Positions 59,620-64,000 of a DNA stretch of 64,000 nt are shown in pieces; position 1 is the first letter of the stretch; every line of letters starts with the position of its first letter. The position numbers and the translations under genes are program-made. A model generated the notes under the pieces. The model searched no databases. It saw only the letters and a program-made list of their open reading frames with translations, and was not told where the DNA came from. Origin of the DNA: Stutzerimonas stutzeri (GTDB taxonomy: Bacteria; Pseudomonadota; Gammaproteobacteria; Pseudomonadales; Pseudomonadaceae); contig NZ_CP007441.1 in assembly GCF_000590475.1 (NCBI RefSeq), positions 3,912,660 to 3,976,659 on the forward strand, written 5' to 3'.

Positions 59620-61854
59620 ATGACAAAAACAATAAACCGGCAGCACCGGCATACTCGCCGTGCGGTTCAGTACGGCCTCGTTTCGCTCTTGCTTTGCAGT
59701 GCCGTCCAGGCGGCTCCGCGCCTGACGCTCGAGAGCCTCTCCAACCGGCCCGACAAACTCAGCGGCGGCGATGCCCTTATTCGTATCGGTCTGCCTAATC
59801 CTGCCGCAGCCAAAGGGCTCCGCGTCAGGCTGAACCAGACCGACGTGACCGGCGCGTTCCGCCTGAGCGAGAACGGCCGATCATTGATCGGTCTGGTCGA
59901 GGGCCTCAAGGAAGGCCGCAACCGACTCGTCGCGCAAGCCAGAGGCAGCGGCCCGGCCTGGCTGACGCTGGTCTCGCACCCGCTGTCTGGACCCGTTTTC
60001 GCCGGCCCGAAACAGGCGCCCTTCGTCTGCGAAACCAGCGAGTACGAGGTCTACCCCGGCGGTGGCATGCTGGGCGAACCGCTTGACGAAAACTGCACCG
60101 TCAAACGTCGTGTGGATTACCTCTATCGGACCCAGTCCGGGCAGTTCCTCGCGTATGACCCTTCGGTACCGCCCGGCGATCTGGCGATGACCACCACTCT
60201 CGACGGCGTCACTGTGCCTTACGTGGTGCGGCTGGAAAGCGGGGTCATCAACCGCGCCATCTACCAGACTGCCGTACTGGATGACCCGACGCGGCCCGGT
60301 CCGTCGATTTTCCGGCGTGACGGCGCCTGGAACGGCCGGCTGGTCTACAACTTCGGCGGAGGATGCCGCTCTGGCTGGTACCGCCAGGGCAACAGCACCG
60401 GCGGCGTGCTGGATAACCGCGAGCTGTCTCGAGGCTTCGCAACCGCCTCGGCGTCGCTGAACGTGTTCGGCAACAACTGCGATGATTTACTGGCAGCCGA
60501 GACCATGATGATGGTCAAGGAGCGCTTCATCGAGACCTATGGCCGGCCGCGCTACACCATTGGCTGGGGATGCTCCGGCGGCTCGTACCAGCAGCATCAG
60601 ATCGGCGATAACTACCCTGGCCTTCTCGACGGCATCATTCCCTCCTGCAGCTTCCCTGAAGTCGCCTTCGGCACTGCACACACGCTTGCCGACTCGCGCC
60701 TGCTCTGGCACTACTACCAGAATGCCAACGTGGCCTGGACCGAGGAACAGCTGCGAGCGGCATCCGGCTTCGGTGTGTTCGCGACCATTCCCAATCTAGA
60801 TAACGGTGCGGCGCGTCTGGACCCGGTGCCCGGTCGAACTGATCGAGCTTCCGCAGAGTTCGACGCCTCGGTGGATTCTTCGCTGCGTTACGACCCGACC
60901 GACAACCCGCGCGGCGCACGCGCGACTATCTACGACCACGCGATCAACAGCTACGGAATCGATCCACAGACCGGCTTCGCTCGCCGGCCGCTGGACAACG
61001 TCGGCATCCAGTACGGGCTACAGGCATTGAATGCCGGCGAGATCAGCATCGAGCAGTTCCTCGACCTGAACGAGAACATCGGCGGCATGGACATCGACGC
61101 CAACTTCATACCGCAACGCATGACCGCCGACCTGCGAGCCACGCGCGCGGCCTACCAGACCGGGAGGATGCTCAACGGCGGCGGCGGGCTGGCGTCGATG
61201 CCGATCCTGGATTACGACCAGCTCTACACCGACCTGCAACCCGGCGGCGACATCCATCTCAGGTTTCACCATTTCTCGACCCGCGAACGGTTGCGCCAGG
61301 CCAATGGACACATCGATAACCACGTCATGTGGAGCGGTGGCAGCAACACTGCTGACGACGCGGCGTATCCCGGCCGCGTCGCCTACATCCAGGACCGTGC
61401 CTTGGAGGCAATGGACCATTGGCTGGCACGCATCGCAGCCGATACCCGCCACGCGCCTAAAGCCGAGAAGGTGGTGCGCAACAAGCCCGCCGACCTTCAG
61501 GATGGCTGCTGGTCACGCGAGACGACGCCGAACTTTATTCCCGAGACGCAACGTTTTGGCGGCCCCGGCACGTCAACCTGTAACGATCTCTACCCGGCGT
61601 TCCCCTCTCCGCGGATGGTTGCTGGCGGTCCCATCGAGTCCAACATCATCAAATGCCAGCTACGGGCGGTCGACCCCAGGGATTACGAAGTGCAATTCAG
61701 CTCGGCGGACTATGCACGGCTGACCCGCATCTTTCCTGCGGGCGTCTGTCAGTGGGAAGCACCCGGCGTAGGCCAGACCGACCTGATCGGCACATGGCTC
61801 GAATACACCGGTTACGGGCGTTACCACAGGGACCGGCTGCCACACCGCCCCTGA
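59620..61854 (+). CDS. Large secreted DUF6351-type protein, possible hydrolase
   Basis: Exported protein of 744 aa with a signal peptide (VSLLLCSAVQA before APRLTLESLSN). An N-terminal Ig-like beta region (LTLESLSNRPDKLSGGDALIRI) is followed by a large domain with GRLVYNFGGGCRSGWYRQGN and GWGCSGGSYQQHQIGDNYPG. The latter resembles the nucleophile elbow (GxSxG-like) of tannase or alpha/beta-hydrolase folds. It ends WLEYTGYGRYHRDRL. I assign it to the uncharacterised DUF6351 type; a polymer- or ester-degrading role is inference. The convergent neighbour is a Liv-type transporter. Confidence 0.72.
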   Translation: MTKTINRQHRHTRRAVQYGLVSLLLCSAVQAAPRLTLESLSNRPDKLSGGDALIRIGLPNPAAAKGLRVRLNQTDVTGAFRLSENGRSLIGLVEGLKEGRNRLVAQARGSGPAWLTLVSHPLSGPVFAGPKQAPFVCETSEYEVYPGGGMLGEPLDENCTVKRRVDYLYRTQSGQFLAYDPSVPPGDLAMTTTLDGVTVPYVVRLESGVINRAIYQTAVLDDPTRPGPSIFRRDGAWNGRLVYNFGGGCRSGWYRQGNSTGGVLDNRELSRGFATASASLNVFGNNCDDLLAAETMMMVKERFIETYGRPRYTIGWGCSGGSYQQHQIGDNYPGLLDGIIPSCSFPEVAFGTAHTLADSRLLWHYYQNANVAWTEEQLRAASGFGVFATIPNLDNGAARLDPVPGRTDRASAEFDASVDSSLRYDPTDNPRGARATIYDHAINSYGIDPQTGFARRPLDNVGIQYGLQALNAGEISIEQFLDLNENIGGMDIDANFIPQRMTADLRATRAAYQTGRMLNGGGGLASMPILDYDQLYTDLQPGGDIHLRFHHFSTRERLRQANGHIDNHVMWSGGSNTADDAAYPGRVAYIQDRALEAMDHWLARIAADTRHAPKAEKVVRNKPADLQDGCWSRETTPNFIPETQRFGGPGTSTCNDLYPAFPSPRMVAGGPIESNIIKCQLRAVDPRDYEVQFSSADYARLTRIFPAGVCQWEAPGVGQTDLIGTWLEYTGYGRYHRDRLPHRP

Positions 61855-61861
61855 AACCCAA

Positions 61862-61889
61862 GTGCTCCGCATCTATCGATGCGGAGCAC
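61862..61889. terminator. Hairpin between convergent DUF6351 and livK-like genes
   Basis: A perfect 12-bp stem, GTGCTCCGCATC / GATGCGGAGCAC, has a 4-base loop. No T tract follows on either strand. It probably serves as a shared 3'-end structure for both transcripts. Confidence 0.6.
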
Positions 61890-61935
61890 GTAGGCGAGGA
61901 TCATTCACGGCGAGCACTGTCCGGGTAGCGGTCTA

Positions 61936-63084
61936 TCACTCGCCGATCTGCTTGCTGACGATCTTGCCGCCTTCCACCACGGCCATGGTGGTCGGCGTGA
62001 TGAAACCTCCGTTGTCGGTCATGCCCTTGACCGAATAGAGGTTGAACTTCGGGTCCATGGCGGTCAGTGCCTCATTCATTTTGGCGCGGACCTGCTGCGG
62101 CTCGGTACTACCCGCCAGCTCCATGGCCTTGGCCAGCGCATGGAAGGCCAGGTAGTTGTAGGCGGCCTCCGAGCCCGGCACTTTGCCGTGTGCCTTCTGG
62201 TAGCGATCGATGAAAACTTTGGCGACCTCACTGTCGTATTCGGAAAGCGGCACGACACCCACGGAGCCTTCCAGCAACTCCAGGCCGCCGATGACCGCGG
62301 CGATTTCGTCGAGCTTGGCCTGATCCATGACGATAAAGCCGCCCTGGAAGCCCAACTGCCGCGCCTGCTGCATGACCAGCCCGGTCGGTTCCGAGGCACC
62401 GCCAACGAACATCACGTCCGGGTTGGAGGCGATCACCCTGCTGACGCCGGTATAGAAGTCGGTCGACTTGTTGTAATCCATGGGATTGCTTTCGACGATC
62501 TCCCCGCCCTTCTGCTCCCAGGCCTTGGTCATCATGTCGGTCCAGATCTTGGCGTACTCGTGGGTCGCACCGGCAATGCCGAGTTTCTTGCCGTAATGCT
62601 TGAGCGCGTAGTCGGAAAAGGCGTCGACGTAGCCGGTGAACTCTGGCGGAATGCGCACCGTCAGCGGATTGCCCTGCGCTGTCACCGACGGCACGCTGGT
62701 GTAGGCCATGATCAGGAAGTCGTCAGCGACGTTGAAATCCTGCAGAGCGAATACGCCGCCGGTATGGGGGACGAACACGGCAGCGGCATTCGACTCCTTC
62801 ACCAGGCGCTTGGCGTTCGTCGCCGCCTGACTCGGTGAATACTTGTCGTCCAGGCTGATGAGATTGACCTTGTAGGTCTCGTCGCCGATCTTGATACCGC
62901 CGGCCTCGTTAGTATCCTCAACGGCCATGCGCAGGCCCGACAGGGTGTTCTCGCCATAGAGCGCGGCACCGCCGCTGAGCGGGCCGGTGAAACCGATAGT
63001 GAGCGTCTGCTCAGCATATACGCCGCCGGCATGAGCTGCGGACAGGGTGGCAATCGCCATTCCAAGCGCTTTGAGCGTGTTCAT
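61936..63084 (-). CDS. Branched-chain amino acid-type ABC substrate-binding protein
   Basis: Periplasmic receptor (382 aa) of the LivJ/LivK family. A signal peptide ends GVYAE. LTIGFTGPLSGGAALYGENTLSGLRMAVEDTNEAGGI opens the mature part; DDKYSPSQAATNAKRLV and MGGASEPTGLVMQQA-type segments follow. AGGAGACAAC precedes ATG 63084. It is followed upstream on the same strand by livF and livG, so it is the distal gene of that operon. The ligand may be an amino acid, an aromatic acid or another small molecule. Confidence 0.88.
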   Translation of the reverse strand: MNTLKALGMAIATLSAAHAGGVYAEQTLTIGFTGPLSGGAALYGENTLSGLRMAVEDTNEAGGIKIGDETYKVNLISLDDKYSPSQAATNAKRLVKESNAAAVFVPHTGGVFALQDFNVADDFLIMAYTSVPSVTAQGNPLTVRIPPEFTGYVDAFSDYALKHYGKKLGIAGATHEYAKIWTDMMTKAWEQKGGEIVESNPMDYNKSTDFYTGVSRVIASNPDVMFVGGASEPTGLVMQQARQLGFQGGFIVMDQAKLDEIAAVIGGLELLEGSVGVVPLSEYDSEVAKVFIDRYQKAHGKVPGSEAAYNYLAFHALAKAMELAGSTEPQQVRAKMNEALTAMDPKFNLYSVKGMTDNGGFITPTTMAVVEGGKIVSKQIGE

Positions 63085-63108
63085 TGTTGTCTCCTTGGTC
63101 ATGACTGA

Positions 63109-63816
63109 TCAGGCGCCGATGTAGGCTTTGCGCACGGCTTCGTTACCCAGCATGGCTTGCTGGTCACCTTCCATCACCAGGCTGCCGCCCTCGATTACAT
63201 AGGCGCGGTGAGCGATCTTCAGCGCCGCAAAGGCGTTCTGTTCGGCCAGCAAAACGCTGGTGCCGGATTTATTGATGCGCGAGATCACCTCGAACATCTG
63301 GTTGACCACCAGCGGGGCCAGCCCGAGCGAGGGCTCGTCGAGCATCAGCAGCCGCGGACGGCTCATCAGCGCCCGGCCGATCGCGACCATCTGCTGCTGC
63401 CCACCGCTGAGCGACCCAGCCGGCTGGTGGCGCTTGTCGTGAAGTATGGGGAACAGCTCGAGCACCTCCTGCAGGTTGCGCTTGTTGCCCTCCCCGTCAC
63501 GGCGATGCAGATAGGCGCCGAGCGCGAGGTTCTGCGAGACCGACATCTGCGGGAACAGCTTGCGGCCCTCTGGACAGTGCACCACGCCGGCGGCAACCAG
63601 GCCGGATGGTTTGAGACCGTCGATGCGTTTGCCCTCCAGCGTGATGCTGCCAGCCGTTGGCTTGAGCAGCCCGCTGATGGTGTTGAACAGGGTGGTCTTG
63701 CCCGCACCGTTGGCGCCGAGCAACACCACCAGTTCGCCGGCGCCAACCGTCATGGAAACCTGGTTCAGCGCCTTGAAACTGCCGTAGCAGACATCGACCC
63801 GTTCAAGCTGCAGCAT
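63109..63816 (-). CDS. livF: Branched-chain amino acid-type ABC transporter ATPase, LivF
   Basis: ATPase of 235 aa. Walker A GANGAGKTT, signature LSGGQQQMVAIGRAL, Walker B LLMLDEPSLGLAP and VLLAEQNAFAAL are complete. It opens MLQLERVDVCYGSFKAL as LivF does. The start overlaps the livG stop by 14 bases, and the binding-protein gene follows 24 bases downstream. Confidence 0.93.
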   Translation of the reverse strand: MLQLERVDVCYGSFKALNQVSMTVGAGELVVLLGANGAGKTTLFNTISGLLKPTAGSITLEGKRIDGLKPSGLVAAGVVHCPEGRKLFPQMSVSQNLALGAYLHRRDGEGNKRNLQEVLELFPILHDKRHQPAGSLSGGQQQMVAIGRALMSRPRLLMLDEPSLGLAPLVVNQMFEVISRINKSGTSVLLAEQNAFAALKIAHRAYVIEGGSLVMEGDQQAMLGNEAVRKAYIGA

Positions 63817-64000
63817 CGTAGTCGCTCCCCAGGTAGGCTTCGATGACGGCCGGGTTTGCCTTGATCTCGGCGGGCGTACCCTCGGCGATCTTCTCCCCGT
63901 AGTTGAGCACCATGATCTTGTCCGCCAGGCCCATGATCATGTCCATCTTGTGTTCGATCAGGCACACGGTCAGGCCATGCTCGGGCATCTTGCGGATCAG
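63803..64000 (-). CDS. livG: Branched-chain amino acid-type ABC transporter ATPase, LivG (C-terminal part)
   Basis: Only the last ~65 codons are in the window; the gene runs past its edge. The visible part has the LivG H-loop region VCLIEHKMDMIMGLADKIMVLNYGEKIAEGTPAEIKANPAVIEAYLG. It is the partner of LivF, and its stop lies inside livF. The permease genes livH and livM are expected just outside. Confidence 0.9.
   Translation of the reverse strand: MIRKMPEHGLTVCLIEHKMDMIMGLADKIMVLNYGEKIAEGTPAEIKANPAVIEAYLGSDYDAAA

Overview
The window reads as a chromosomal segment of a GC-rich gammaproteobacterium of the Pseudomonas group, plausibly the P. stutzeri (Stutzerimonas) lineage. The basis is gene content and order: a nrdR-ribD / ribE-ribBA-ribH-nusB-thiL-pgpA / ribA block near dxs-ispA-xseB, an OprD-family porin, RhlE, and a urtABCDE urea transporter. 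The genus is an inference from synteny and protein character, not from a marker gene. I see no rRNA, tRNA, CRISPR, prophage or insertion sequence. The genes are mostly housekeeping, with short accessory blocks.

Layout. 1-2116: end of a Fec-type ferric-chelate ABC importer whose two permeases carry several internal deletions and one frameshift, while the ATPase is intact. 2601-6937: a DctP/Q/M TRAP transporter plus an OprD-family porin, closed by a terminator. 7201-9453: an MHYT-sensor hybrid histidine kinase. 9593-14001: a stress/redox block (Mn catalase, retropepsin-like protease, SPW/VKOR membrane protein, membrane-tailed SDR). 14008-15166: a cation-diffusion-facilitator gene with a divergent MerR-family regulator and a clear MerR-type operator. 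15308-19315: a TauE/SafE permease and the isoprenoid block xseB-ispA-dxs. 19740-22762: a cobalamin riboswitch, btuB, and a convergent btuF-like gene. 22759-32226: riboflavin and thiamine genes, mainly on the minus strand, with an FMN riboswitch before ribE and a 2OG-oxygenase-like gene inserted between ribD and the riboswitch. 32341-52543: mixed housekeeping genes (methyltransferase, thpR, cnoX, tesB, class IV-type deacetylase, azlCD, rhlE, hrpB, fieF, an Lrp-family regulator, rluE). 52799-59163: urtABCDE behind a strong sigma-54-like promoter, with intergenic spacers filled by palindromic repeats. 59620-64000: a large secreted DUF6351-type protein convergent with a Liv-type amino acid importer (livK-like, livF, start of livG).

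How the genes work together. RibA and RibBA supply the two precursors, RibD and RibH build lumazine, and RibE makes riboflavin; the FMN riboswitch gives feedback. The RibBA C-terminal domain lacks the zinc cysteines, so the separate RibA must provide GTP cyclohydrolase II. BtuB and the BtuF-like protein are the outer-membrane and periplasmic parts of B12 uptake. The sigma-54 site before urtA fits nitrogen-limitation control of urea uptake.

The most unusual signals are not classical genes. A ~126-nt structured repeat forms the extended P3 arm of the FMN riboswitch, and a diverged copy lies in inverted orientation in the ribBA-ribH spacer. Families of GTAGGGTGG and CCGAAT-NN-ATTCGG palindromes sit in three of the four urt junctions. 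A seven-copy heptanucleotide tandem repeat lies just upstream of rhlE. No clearly new multi-gene system is evident. The best candidates for undescribed biology are the rib repeat element, the VKOR/SPW block and the DUF6351-Liv pair.
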